NCBI RefSeq assembly: GCF_902859875.1
Contig: NZ_CADIKF010000013.1
Location: 62,001 to 126,000 of the forward strand
Direction of reading: 5' to 3'
DNA: 64,000 nt
DNA from: Paraburkholderia solisilvae
GTDB taxonomy: Bacteria; Pseudomonadota; Gammaproteobacteria; Burkholderiales; Burkholderiaceae
In this document: in pieces, positions 44,820 to 53,589 of the stretch
Layout: each line of letters begins with the position of its first letter
Numbering within the stretch: position 1 is the first letter of the stretch
Notes under the pieces: generated by a model
What the model was told of the DNA's origin: nothing
Databases searched by the model: none
Seen by the model: only the letters and a program-made list of their open reading frames with translations
Translations under genes and position numbers: made by a program

Positions 44820-46496
44820 ATGAGGATGAAACGATTCAGCGGCACGTTGTGCGCGGCGGCGTTTGCCGCTGTGGTGCTTTCCGCTTGCGGCGGCGGTTCG
44901 AGCGATGGGTCTGATACGCAGTCGTGGCTGGGCAAGCCGGGCGCGGTGGTCAGCGATACGGCTGGCGGTGGAAAGGCCAACGCGACGACGAGCGGCACGG
45001 GGTCGACGCAGAGCGCGGGGGCGTCAGGAAGCGGGACGTCGGGGCGGAATGGTTCGGGCGGTGGCAGCTCTTCGGGTAGTAGCTCTTCGGGTAGCGGCTC
45101 TTCGGGCAGTAGCTCTTCGGGCAGTGGCTCTTCGGGCAGTAGCGCTTCGGGCAGTGGCTCTTCGGGCAGTGGCTCTTCGGGCAGTGGCTCTTCGGGCAGT
45201 GGCTCTTCGGGCAGTGGCTCTTCGGGCAGCGGCTCTTCGGGCAGCGGCTCTTCGGGCAGCGGCTCTTCGGGCAGCGGCTCTTCGGGCAGCGGCTCTTCGG
45301 GCAGCGGCTCTTCGGGCAGCGGCTCTTCGGGCAGTGGCTCTTCGGGCGGAAGCTCCTCCAGCACCGACACCCCACCCGCGACCGCATCGAACATCGCATC
45401 GATCGTCGTTGACAACACGCTCGGCGTGACCGTGAACCAGCCCTACGTCACGGTCAAGCTATGCCCGCCGAACACGCAAAGCGACGCCGCATGCGCGACA
45501 GTCGACCACATGCTGCTCGACACCGGTTCAATCGGCGTGCGCGTATTCGCCAATGCACTGGGCGCGACGCTGACCGCGCGCCTGCCGCAGCAAACCGGCG
45601 CGTCGAATGACACGAGCGGCACCGCACCGCTCGCACAATGCGCACTCTTCGGCTCCGGCTATTTGTGGGGATCGCTGCGCCGCGCGGACGTCACGATCGG
45701 CGGCATGACCGCGCGCGACATCCCGGTGCATATCGTCGGCGACGCCGCGTATGCATCGACGCCGGCCGACTGCGAATCACGCGGCGTCGCGGACCTCGGT
45801 ACGATCGACGCGCTCGGCGCGAAAGGCATCGTCGGCATCGGTCATCGCGTGCGCGACTTCCCGCAGGCCGCGCAAACGCCGCTTGCCGCAACCTACTACT
45901 ACTGCGCGAGCACAACCTCATGCAACGCCGCAAGCGTGCCGCTCGATCGGCAGACGATCAACCCGGTCGCCGGATTCGCAACGGACAACAACGGCACGAT
46001 CATCCGGCTGCCCGCGTTACCGCCCGATGGCCAGGCGAGTGCGACCGGAGAATTGATCTTTGGCATCGGCACACGCGCCAACAACGCGCTGCCGGCCAAC
46101 GCAAAAATCCTCGCCGTCAGCGAGCAAGGCACGCTCACAACGCTCTACGCGAACCGTTCGGTACCGGGCATCGTCGACAGCGGCACAAATGGCCTGCTAT
46201 TCCGCGATACGTCGATCCCAACCGGCGTGAACGACTGGTATGCCCCGCAGAACACGATGAATCTCTCCGCGACGATGATGTCGACCATCGGTTTGCAAGC
46301 GTCGGTGCCGTTCTCGATCGCGAATGCCGAACATCTGTTCGAAGCCGGCTATGCGGCGCATGACAATCTCGGCGCGCTGTCGCTGTCGTCGAATGTGTTT
46401 GTCTGGGGCTTGCCGTTCTATTTCGGACGCAGCGTGTATACGCTGCTGAGCGGCGCGCAGGCGGGCGGCAAAACAGGACCGTTTGTCGCGTTCTGA
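44820..46496 (+). CDS. DUF3443 lipoprotein, pepsin-like motif, Gly/Ser repeat linker
   Basis: A 558-residue lipoprotein. The signal peptide ends at lipobox L-S-A-C23. Residues about 82-177 are a low-complexity GSSGS linker encoded by 19 tandem 15-bp units. The globular domain (about 190-558) is DUF3443. It contains MLLDTGSIGVRVF near residue 233 and GIVDSGTNGLLF near 453, the spacing and sequence of the two catalytic Asp-Thr/Ser-Gly motifs of pepsin-type aspartic proteases. Protease activity is inferred only. ATGs at 44799 and 44826 are alternative starts; AGGA favours 44820. It is co-oriented with the DUF2844 gene. Confidence 0.8.
   Translation: MRMKRFSGTLCAAAFAAVVLSACGGGSSDGSDTQSWLGKPGAVVSDTAGGGKANATTSGTGSTQSAGASGSGTSGRNGSGGGSSSGSSSSGSGSSGSSSSGSGSSGSSASGSGSSGSGSSGSGSSGSGSSGSGSSGSGSSGSGSSGSGSSGSGSSGSGSSGSGSSGSGSSGSGSSGGSSSSTDTPPATASNIASIVVDNTLGVTVNQPYVTVKLCPPNTQSDAACATVDHMLLDTGSIGVRVFANALGATLTARLPQQTGASNDTSGTAPLAQCALFGSGYLWGSLRRADVTIGGMTARDIPVHIVGDAAYASTPADCESRGVADLGTIDALGAKGIVGIGHRVRDFPQAAQTPLAATYYYCASTTSCNAASVPLDRQTINPVAGFATDNNGTIIRLPALPPDGQASATGELIFGIGTRANNALPANAKILAVSEQGTLTTLYANRSVPGIVDSGTNGLLFRDTSIPTGVNDWYAPQNTMNLSATMMSTIGLQASVPFSIANAEHLFEAGYAAHDNLGALSLSSNVFVWGLPFYFGRSVYTLLSGAQAGGKTGPFVAF
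45066..45350 (+). repeat. 15-bp coding minisatellite, 19 copies
   Basis: Nineteen head-to-tail units of GGCTCTTCGGGCAGT and close variants (a few begin AGC, many end AGC). The array lies fully within the DUF3443 gene and encodes a Gly/Ser linker. The unit length is a multiple of three, so copy changes alter linker length without breaking the frame. Near-identical units at the right end suggest recent expansion. Confidence 0.95.
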
Positions 46497-46648
46497 GCTG
46501 AAGCGTTTTAGAGTCGCGCTTTTTGAAGTCACGCTTCAGACAGCGCTCAACAGCCGCCTCGCAAATGAAACGCGGCGGCGCGGACCGCAACGGCAACGCC
46601 TGCCGCACGACCCGCCCCGCCGCATCGCCGCGCTAACAACGCGCGGGC

Positions 46649-47977
46649 TCAATCCACTTCCTTCAACACCTCCCCCACCGTCCTGAAGAGCTCCACAATC
46701 TGTTCCTCTTCAATAATGAGCGGCGGCGAAAACGCGAGAATATCGCCGGCAGTACGCACCAGCACACCCTTCTGGAAGCAGCGCACGAACGTGTCGTATG
46801 CGCGCGTGCCCGGCGCGCCGTCACGCGACGCGAGCTCGATGCCGCCGATCAACCCGAGGTTGCGGATGTCGATCACATGCCGCGTGCCGCGCAGCGCATG
46901 AATCGCTTCCTCGAACACCGGCGCCATCTTCGCGGCGCGCGCGAACAGCTGCTCGCGTTCGTACAGGTCGATCGTCGCGCACGCGGCGGCCGCCGCGATC
47001 GGATGCCCCGAATACGTGTACCCGTGAAACAGCTCGATACCCGCCGGCGCGCCGTTGATGATCCCATCGTGAATGCGGTCGCTCGCGGCCACCGCGCCCA
47101 TCGGCGCCGCCGCGTTGTTGGTGCCCTTCGCCATCGTCAGCAGGTCCGGCGTCACGTTGAAGTACTGCGCGGCGAACGGCGTACCCAGACGCCCCCAGCC
47201 GGTAATCACTTCGTCGAAAATCAGCAGGATGCCGTGCTTGTCGCAGATCTCGCGCAGCCGCTGCAAATAGCCCTGCGGCGGAATCAGCACGCCCGTCGAA
47301 CCGGCCACCGGTTCGACGATCACCGCCGCGATCGTCGACGCGTCGTGCAGCGTGACGAGCCGCTCGAGTTCATCGGCCAGATGCGCGCCCCATGCAGGCT
47401 GCCCTTTCGAATACGCCGCTTCCTTGATGTTCAGCGTATGCGGCAGATGATCGACCCCCGGCAGCATCGCGCCCGAATAGGCCTTGCGGTTCGCCGGAAT
47501 GCCGCCGACCGACGTGCCGCCAAAGCCGACGCCGTGATACGCACGCTCGCGGCCGATAAAACGCGTGCGCTGTCCTTCGCCGCGCGCGCGGTGATACGCG
47601 AGCGCGATCTTCAGCGCGGTATCGACCGCTTCCGAGCCGGAGTTCACCAAAAAGATGTGCTTCAGATCGCCAGGTGTGTGCTTCGCGATTTTCGTCGCGG
47701 CTTCGAACGCTTTCGGATGGCCCATCTGGAAGGTCGGCGCGAAGTCCATCTCGGCCGCCTGCTCCTGCACCGCGGCGACGATCTCATCGCGGCAATGGCC
47801 CGCGTTCACGCACCATAGCCCCGCTGTGCCGTCGAGAATGCGCCGTCCGTCATTGGACGTGTAGTACATCCCCTTGGCCTTCGAAAGCAGCCGCGGCGCG
47901 CTCTTGAACTGCCGGTTCGCAGTAAAGGGCATCCAGAAAGCGGACAGGTCGAGCGTACTGGCAGCGCGGTCGTTCAT
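46649..47977 (-). CDS. omega-amino acid-pyruvate aminotransferase (class III)
   Basis: A 442-residue class III PLP transaminase, of the beta-alanine/omega-amino acid-pyruvate type. It opens LDLSAFWMPFTANRQFKSAPRLL, has LVNSGSEAVDTALKIALAYHRARG, LLIFDEVITGWGRLGTPFAAQYF (PLP-ring Asp) and LLTMAKGTNNAAAPMGAV with the Schiff-base Lys. The start MNDRAASTLDL is supported by GAGGAG upstream; the longer frame has no family features. It lies alone, convergent to the DUF3443 gene and divergent from urtA. A GABA or putrescine substrate is possible. Confidence 0.88.
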   Translation of the reverse strand: MNDRAASTLDLSAFWMPFTANRQFKSAPRLLSKAKGMYYTSNDGRRILDGTAGLWCVNAGHCRDEIVAAVQEQAAEMDFAPTFQMGHPKAFEAATKIAKHTPGDLKHIFLVNSGSEAVDTALKIALAYHRARGEGQRTRFIGRERAYHGVGFGGTSVGGIPANRKAYSGAMLPGVDHLPHTLNIKEAAYSKGQPAWGAHLADELERLVTLHDASTIAAVIVEPVAGSTGVLIPPQGYLQRLREICDKHGILLIFDEVITGWGRLGTPFAAQYFNVTPDLLTMAKGTNNAAAPMGAVAASDRIHDGIINGAPAGIELFHGYTYSGHPIAAAAACATIDLYEREQLFARAAKMAPVFEEAIHALRGTRHVIDIRNLGLIGGIELASRDGAPGTRAYDTFVRCFQKGVLVRTAGDILAFSPPLIIEEEQIVELFRTVGEVLKEVD

Positions 47978-48414
47978 GCGAGTCTCCTCGTGTTCGGTGA
48001 TTGTTGCGGTGAATTGGGCCTTGTTGAGAGTCTCAGTGTAAGCAGCGGCACGCCGGTGCACAACCTCGCGGCGGTGCTGCACCGATCGGGCGCGCCGCGC
48101 CGGAGGGCCGTGACCCGCGTGCTTCGTTGCGGCGCGGCACGCACCGCAACGAAGCACGCGCTGCGCCGATGCACCGCTTTAGCCCTTATGACGCATCGAA
48201 CGCGACCCGCCGATGCTCATGCGCACCCGCATCGCAGCGCCCGCCGAGCCCCTTCAGTGCTGCTTTGCAGCGTTGGCATATGCCTTGCAGTAACGAGCAC
48301 GGCCAGTCATGCACTACGCAAGCTTTGAGTCGGTCTGCAGCCTCGCTCGGTCGCCGGGGCGCTACGCCGCCGCGACACCCAAAAACACTCACCATCCATG
48401 ACAAGGGGTAGCAC
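47978..48414. other. 437-bp divergent regulatory region upstream of urtA
   Basis: No supported gene. It contains the sigma-54 promoter (48273-48289) and two TGCACC half-sites (48078-48083 and 48170-48175) that could belong to NtrC-type enhancers; the second arms are weak, so this is speculative. Promoter elements for the transaminase gene on the other strand were not recognised. Confidence 0.55.
48273..48289 (+). promoter_or_regulatory. sigma-54 (-24/-12) promoter of the urt-ure block
   Basis: TTGGCATATGCCTTGCA fits the RpoN consensus TTGGCAC-N5-TTGCW, with the GG and GC dinucleotides correctly spaced. The start site should fall near 48301, about 115 bp before the urtA ATG. It points to activation by NtrC under nitrogen limitation. 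Confidence 0.8.
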
Positions 48415-49713
48415 ATGAAACGTCGCAGTCTTCTGAAGCTCGGCTCGATGTCGGGCGCGCTCGCGCTCGCGGGCAAGGTGCCGTTTGCGAACGCGCAGAC
48501 GAATAGCGGACCGATCAAGGTCGGCATCCTGCATTCGCTGTCGGGCACGATGGCGATTTCGGAGACGTCGCTGAAAGACACCGCGTTGATGACGATTTCC
48601 GACATCAACAAGAGCGGCGGCGTGATGGGCCGGCAGATCCAGCCGGTGGTCGTCGACCCGGCGTCGAACTGGCCGCTGTTCGCCGAGAAAGCCCGCCAGT
48701 TGCTGACGCAGGACAAGGTGGCCTGCGTCTTCGGCTGCTGGACCTCCGTGTCGCGCAAGTCCGTGCTGCCCGTATTCGAAGAGCTGAACGGCCTGCTCTA
48801 TTACCCGGTGCAGTACGAAGGCGAAGAGATGTCGCGCAACGTGTTCTATACCGGCGCCGCGCCGAACCAGCAGGCGATTCCCGCCGTGGAGTACCTGATG
48901 AGCAGCGAAGGCGGCGGCGCGAAGCGCTTCTTCCTGCTTGGCACCGACTATGTGTACCCGCGTACGACGAACAAGATCTTGCGCGCGTTCCTGCACTCGA
49001 AAGGCGTGCAGGATGCCGACATCCAGGAGGTCTACACGCCGTTCGGCCATAGCGACTATCAAACCATCGTCGCGAACATCAAGACCTTCTCGCAAGGCGG
49101 CAAGACCACCGTCGTGTCGACCATCAACGGCGATTCGAACGTGCCGTTCTACAAGGAGCTCGGCAACCAGGGGCTGAAGGCGACCGACGTGCCGGTCGTC
49201 GCGTTCTCGGTCGGCGAGGAAGAGCTGCGCGGCATCGATACCAAGCCGCTGGTCGGACACCTTGCCGCGTGGAACTACTTCATGTCGGTGAAAGGCCCGA
49301 ACAACACGTCGTTCAAGGAAGAGTTCGCGTCGTATGTGAAGGCGCAGAGCCTGCCGGGCGGCGCGAAGCGCGTGACGAACGATCCGATGGAAGCGACCTT
49401 CGTCGGCATCCATATGTGGAAGCAGGCGGTCGAGAAAGCGAAGAGCACCGACGTCGACAAGGTGCGCGTCGCGATGATCGGCCAGAAGTTCGCCGCGCCG
49501 TCGGGCTTCACGCTCGAGATGGACGGCAATCACCATCTGCACAAGCCGGTGATGATCGGCGAGATTCGCGGCGACGGCCAGTTCAATGTGGTGTGGAAAA
49601 CCAAGACCGCGGTTCGCGCGCAGCCGTGGAGTCCGTATATCGCGGGCAACGAGAGCAAGCCGGACGTGGTCAGCTCGATCCCGTCGTTCCTGCGGCGCGC
49701 GCGCGTCGCGTAA
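48415..49713 (+). CDS. urtA: urea ABC transporter, substrate-binding protein
   Basis: A 432-residue periplasmic binding protein of the HAAT family for urea or short amides. A twin-arginine-like lead KRRSLLKLGSMSGALALAG ends near FANAQ. PIKVGILHSLSGTMAISETSLKDTALMTI, VFGCWTSVSRKSVLPVFEE and LLYYPVQYEGEE are the UrtA/AmiC signature blocks. It is first of five transporter genes followed by urease, which fixes the ligand as urea. The sigma-54 promoter lies upstream. Confidence 0.94.
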   Translation: MKRRSLLKLGSMSGALALAGKVPFANAQTNSGPIKVGILHSLSGTMAISETSLKDTALMTISDINKSGGVMGRQIQPVVVDPASNWPLFAEKARQLLTQDKVACVFGCWTSVSRKSVLPVFEELNGLLYYPVQYEGEEMSRNVFYTGAAPNQQAIPAVEYLMSSEGGGAKRFFLLGTDYVYPRTTNKILRAFLHSKGVQDADIQEVYTPFGHSDYQTIVANIKTFSQGGKTTVVSTINGDSNVPFYKELGNQGLKATDVPVVAFSVGEEELRGIDTKPLVGHLAAWNYFMSVKGPNNTSFKEEFASYVKAQSLPGGAKRVTNDPMEATFVGIHMWKQAVEKAKSTDVDKVRVAMIGQKFAAPSGFTLEMDGNHHLHKPVMIGEIRGDGQFNVVWKTKTAVRAQPWSPYIAGNESKPDVVSSIPSFLRRARVA

Positions 49714-49862
49714 GCGCGCCCCGCTTCGCTGCATGCTCTGCCCAACGTGCAGCGAGGCTCGTGCAAGTGAAGTGAAGTCAAGCCATACCCTGTAGCACGC
49801 GGCCTCGGACCGACCATTCGAGGCCGCCGACATGCCTGCCGCTTTCCTCTTCAAAGGCCATC

Positions 49863-51524
49863 ATGGCGTTCTCCTTCTCCAGACTGGCGCGGCGCGGCTC
49901 GAGCGCCGCGCGCTTTTTCTCCGTCGCGGCTGCGTTCGCGATGCTGACGTCATTGCTCGCGGCGCCGCACGCGTTCGCGCTCACCACCGCCGACGTCGCG
50001 CCGCTGGCCGGCGATGACTTCGACGCGAAGTCCGCCGCGATCGACAAGCTGATCGCGATGCACGACGCGCCATCGCTCGCGCTTTTGAAAGCACTCTCCG
50101 AAGACAACGCGCTCGCCACCGACGCCGGCGCCGTGCTGATCCAGTCGGCCGAAGGCGGCGACACCGCGCGCGACGCGGTCACCGGCAAGCCGGCCGCCGC
50201 CGGCGATGCGCAGCCCATTACGCTGAACAACCTGCTGCGCTCGAAAGTCGCGGGCGCATTATCGGGCTTGCAGCTCGCCTCGCCCGATCTCGACACGCGG
50301 CGCGCCGCGATCGCCGCGCTATTGAAAAGCCCCGACATCGCGATGAAACCGATGATCGACGCGGCACGCGCGAAGGAAACCGACCCGGCGCTGAAACGCC
50401 GCCTCGACGTACTGTGGGCGATGACCGCGCTGCATGACCCCGACGCCGCGAAGCGGCTCGAAGCGGTGCAACTGGTCGCCGCGCGGCACGATCTCGAGAT
50501 GAACGAACTGCTGCGCCCGATCGTTGCGAAAAAGCCGGACGGCAGCTTTGTCGAAGCCGACCCGCGTGTGCGCGCGGCCGCGCAGCAAGGCATCGACGCA
50601 CTCGATACGATCCAGCGCCGCAGCGAAATTGCCGGCACGCTGTTCGCGGGGCTGTCGCTCGGCAGCGTGCTGCTGCTCGCCGCGCTGGGCCTCGCCATCA
50701 CGTACGGCCTGATCGGCGTGATCAATATGGCGCACGGCGAATTCCTGATGATCGGTGCGTACGCAACCTATGTGGTGCAAAACCTGATGCAGCACTATGC
50801 ACCTGGTGCATTCGACTGGTATCCGCTGCTCGCGATCCCCGCGTCGTTCGCCGCCGCCGCGGCGGTCGGCATCGTGCTCGAACGGCTCGTGCTGAAGCAC
50901 CTGTACGGCCGCCCGCTCGAAACGCTGCTGACCACCTTCGGCGTCAGCCTGATCCTCATTCAAGCGACGCGGATGATGTTCGGCGCGCAGAACGTGCAGG
51001 TCGTGAACCCGTCTTGGATGAGCGGCGGCGTGACCGTGATGCAGAACCTGATCCTGCCGTACAACCGGCTCGCCATTCTTGCATTCTCGCTGATCGTGGT
51101 CGGCATCGCGTGGACCGTGCTGACGAAGACGCGCCTCGGCCTGTTCGTGCGCGCGGTCACGCAGAACCGCCGGATGGCCGCGTGCGTCGGTGTGAAGACC
51201 GCGCGCGTCGATTCCTATGCGTTCGCGTTCGGCGCGGGCATCGCGGGCCTGGGCGGCTGCGCGCTGTCGCAGATCGGCAATGTGGGCCCCGACCTCGGTC
51301 AGAGCTACATCATCGATTCGTTTATGGCGGTCGTGCTGGGCGGTGTCGGGCAACTGGCAGGCACCGTGCTCGGCGGCTTCGGTCTCGGTCTCGTCAGCAA
51401 GGCGATCGAGCCGTTCTGGGGCGCGGTGCTCGCGAAGATCGCGGTGCTCGTGCTGATCGTGCTGTTTATCCAGAAGCGTCCGCAGGGCATGTTCGCCTTG
51501 AAGGGCCGCAGCGCGGAGGCCTGA
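49863..51524 (+). CDS. urtB: urea ABC transporter, permease UrtB
   Basis: A 553-residue permease with an exported N-terminal extension. A signal-like segment (about residues 15-40) is followed by about 200 helical, repeat-like residues (LTTADVAPLAGDDFDAKSAAIDKL..., LKRRLDVLWAMTAL). The LivH-type membrane domain starts near residue 255 (GLSLGSVLLLAALGLAITYGLIGVINMAHGEFLMIGAY). The long extension is normal for UrtB but absent from amino acid permeases. It follows urtA after 149 bp and is nearly adjacent to urtC. Confidence 0.93.
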   Translation: MAFSFSRLARRGSSAARFFSVAAAFAMLTSLLAAPHAFALTTADVAPLAGDDFDAKSAAIDKLIAMHDAPSLALLKALSEDNALATDAGAVLIQSAEGGDTARDAVTGKPAAAGDAQPITLNNLLRSKVAGALSGLQLASPDLDTRRAAIAALLKSPDIAMKPMIDAARAKETDPALKRRLDVLWAMTALHDPDAAKRLEAVQLVAARHDLEMNELLRPIVAKKPDGSFVEADPRVRAAAQQGIDALDTIQRRSEIAGTLFAGLSLGSVLLLAALGLAITYGLIGVINMAHGEFLMIGAYATYVVQNLMQHYAPGAFDWYPLLAIPASFAAAAAVGIVLERLVLKHLYGRPLETLLTTFGVSLILIQATRMMFGAQNVQVVNPSWMSGGVTVMQNLILPYNRLAILAFSLIVVGIAWTVLTKTRLGLFVRAVTQNRRMAACVGVKTARVDSYAFAFGAGIAGLGGCALSQIGNVGPDLGQSYIIDSFMAVVLGGVGQLAGTVLGGFGLGLVSKAIEPFWGAVLAKIAVLVLIVLFIQKRPQGMFALKGRSAEA

Positions 51525-51525
51525 G

Positions 51526-52713
51526 ATGACATCCGCTACTTCCTCTCCCACCGCCGTCGACGCACGCGGCGCGACCAGCGACGAAAACCGCGCGGATCTT
51601 GCCGGCTTCGCACTCGGCTTGCCGCCGCGCCCCGCTCTGCTGTCGCGGCGCGCGTGGCAGGCGCTGCTTGCGCTGATTATCGTAATCGGGCTCGGTGTGC
51701 CGTTCTCCGCGCTTGTGCTGCCCGAAACCAGTGCGTTCCATCTGTCCGCGTATGCGATGACGATCGCCGGCAAATTCATGTGCTATGCGATCGCCGCGCT
51801 CGCGCTCGATCTGGTCTGGGGCTATTGCGGCATTCTGAGCCTGGGGCACGGGCTCTTCTTCGCGCTCGGCGGTTACGCGATCGGCATGTACCTGATGCGC
51901 GCAATCGGCCACGACGGCAAGTACGGCAGCGATCTGCCCGACTTCATGGTGTTTCTCGACTGGCATCAACTGCCGTGGTACTGGCAAGGCACACAGCATC
52001 TCGCGTATGCGCTGCTGCTGGTCGTGCTCGCGCCGGCGGTCGTCGCATGGGTGTTCGGCTTCTTCACGTTCCGCTCGCGCGTGAAAGGCGTATACCTGTC
52101 GATCATCACGCAGGCGATGACGTTCGCCGCGATGCTGCTCTTCTATCGCAACGAAACCGGCTTCGGCGGCAACAACGGCTTTACCGACTTCAAGCGCATC
52201 GCCGGCTTTCCGATCACGCATCCGGGCACGCGCACAGTGCTGCTGCTAATGACCTTCGCGGTGCTCGTGCTCACGTTTATCGGCGCGCGCGCGATCGTCA
52301 CGTCGAAGCTTGGCCGCGTGGTCACCGCGGTGCGCGACGGCGAAACGCGGCTGATGTTCCTCGGCTACAGCCCGCTCGCGTACAAGCTGTTCGTGTGGAC
52401 CGTCTCGGCGGTGCTGTGCGGCATCGCGGGCGCGCTGTATGTGCCGCAGGTCGGCATCATCAATCCGGGCGAGATGTCGCCGGGCAATTCGATCGAAATG
52501 GCGATCTGGGTCGCGGTCGGCGGACGCGGCACGCTGATCGGCCCGATCCTCGGCGCATTCGCGGTGAATGGCGCGAAGAGCTTCTTTACCGCGTACTTCG
52601 CCGAATACTGGCTGTTCTTTCTCGGCCTGATTTTCGTGCTGGTGCCGCTGCTGCTGCCGAACGGCATCATGGGGCTGATCACGCTCGCGATGCGCAAAAA
52701 GAACCGCCACTAA
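51526..52713 (+). CDS. urtC: urea ABC transporter, permease UrtC
   Basis: A 395-residue LivM-type permease, the second membrane subunit. It has a soluble lead of about 40 residues. KFMCYAIAALALDLVWGYCGILSLGHGLFFALGGYAIGMYLMR follows, and then GVYLSIITQAMTFAAMLLFYRNETGFGGNNGFTDF, a UrtC-specific block. AIWVAVGGRGTLIGPILGAFAVNGAKSFFT is near the end. One base separates it from urtB. Confidence 0.93.
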   Translation: MTSATSSPTAVDARGATSDENRADLAGFALGLPPRPALLSRRAWQALLALIIVIGLGVPFSALVLPETSAFHLSAYAMTIAGKFMCYAIAALALDLVWGYCGILSLGHGLFFALGGYAIGMYLMRAIGHDGKYGSDLPDFMVFLDWHQLPWYWQGTQHLAYALLLVVLAPAVVAWVFGFFTFRSRVKGVYLSIITQAMTFAAMLLFYRNETGFGGNNGFTDFKRIAGFPITHPGTRTVLLLMTFAVLVLTFIGARAIVTSKLGRVVTAVRDGETRLMFLGYSPLAYKLFVWTVSAVLCGIAGALYVPQVGIINPGEMSPGNSIEMAIWVAVGGRGTLIGPILGAFAVNGAKSFFTAYFAEYWLFFLGLIFVLVPLLLPNGIMGLITLAMRKKNRH

Positions 52714-52722
52714 GGACCGCAG

Positions 52723-53571
52723 ATGAGCCACTACGTATACGAAGCGGACGCGATCGACGAGCGCGCGCTCTCCGGCGTCGCCGGCATGGGCCACGTCGCG
52801 ACGCCCGGCGAGATCGACATTTCGCACGGCACGATTCTGTATCTCGAAGACGTCACCGTCAGCTTCGACGGTTTTCGCGCGCTGAACAAACTGACGCTGT
52901 CGATCGACGCGGGCGAGTTGCGCTGCATTATCGGCCCGAACGGCGCCGGCAAGACGACGATGATGGATGTGATCACCGGCAAGACCGAGCCCGATTCGGG
53001 CAAGGTGTTTCTCGGCCAGACCATCGACCTCACGCGGATGAACGAGCCGGAGATTGTGCGCGTCGGCATCGGCCGCAAGTTCCAGAAGCCGACCGTGTTC
53101 GAGCAGCATCCGGTGTGGGAAAACCTCGAACTCGCGATGAAAACCGACAAAGGCTGGCTCGCATCGCTGCGCGCGCGGCTCGATCGCGCGGCGCAAGCGC
53201 GCATCGAGGAAACCCTCGCGCTGCTGCGTCTCGAAGGCGAAGCGCGGCGGCCGGCCGGCGAACTGTCGCACGGGCAGAAGCAGCGGCTCGAGATCGGCAT
53301 GCTGCTGATGCAGCAACCGGCCTTGCTGCTGCTCGACGAACCGGCGGCCGGCATGACCGATGAAGAAACGATGCAGCTCGCGGACCTGTTGAATCACCTG
53401 CGCGGCACCTGCTCGATGATGGTGGTCGAGCACGATATGGAGTTCGTCGCCGCGCTGGCCGGCGAGACGGGCGCGGTCACCGTGATGGCCGAAGGCAGCG
53501 TGCTCGCGCACGGCACGCTCGACACCGTGAAAAACGACCCGACCGTGATCGAGTCGTACCTTGGACGCTGA
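52723..53571 (+). CDS. urtD: urea ABC transporter, ATPase UrtD
   Basis: A 282-residue LivG-type ATPase with an extra N-terminal segment of about 35 residues. Walker A is IIGPNGAGKTTMMDVITG, the signature is LSHGQKQRLEIG, Walker B is LLLLDEPAAGM. RVGIGRKFQKPTVFEQHPVWENLELAMK is the UrtD-specific block. It forms the motor heterodimer with UrtE. Confidence 0.94.
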   Translation: MSHYVYEADAIDERALSGVAGMGHVATPGEIDISHGTILYLEDVTVSFDGFRALNKLTLSIDAGELRCIIGPNGAGKTTMMDVITGKTEPDSGKVFLGQTIDLTRMNEPEIVRVGIGRKFQKPTVFEQHPVWENLELAMKTDKGWLASLRARLDRAAQARIEETLALLRLEGEARRPAGELSHGQKQRLEIGMLLMQQPALLLLDEPAAGMTDEETMQLADLLNHLRGTCSMMVVEHDMEFVAALAGETGAVTVMAEGSVLAHGTLDTVKNDPTVIESYLGR

Positions 53572-53589
53572 ACCGGAACGCCGCACACC

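Noticed and set aside
45066..45350. Repeats considered as a CRISPR array
   Set aside because: Units are contiguous 15-mers without spacers and lie in a coding frame.
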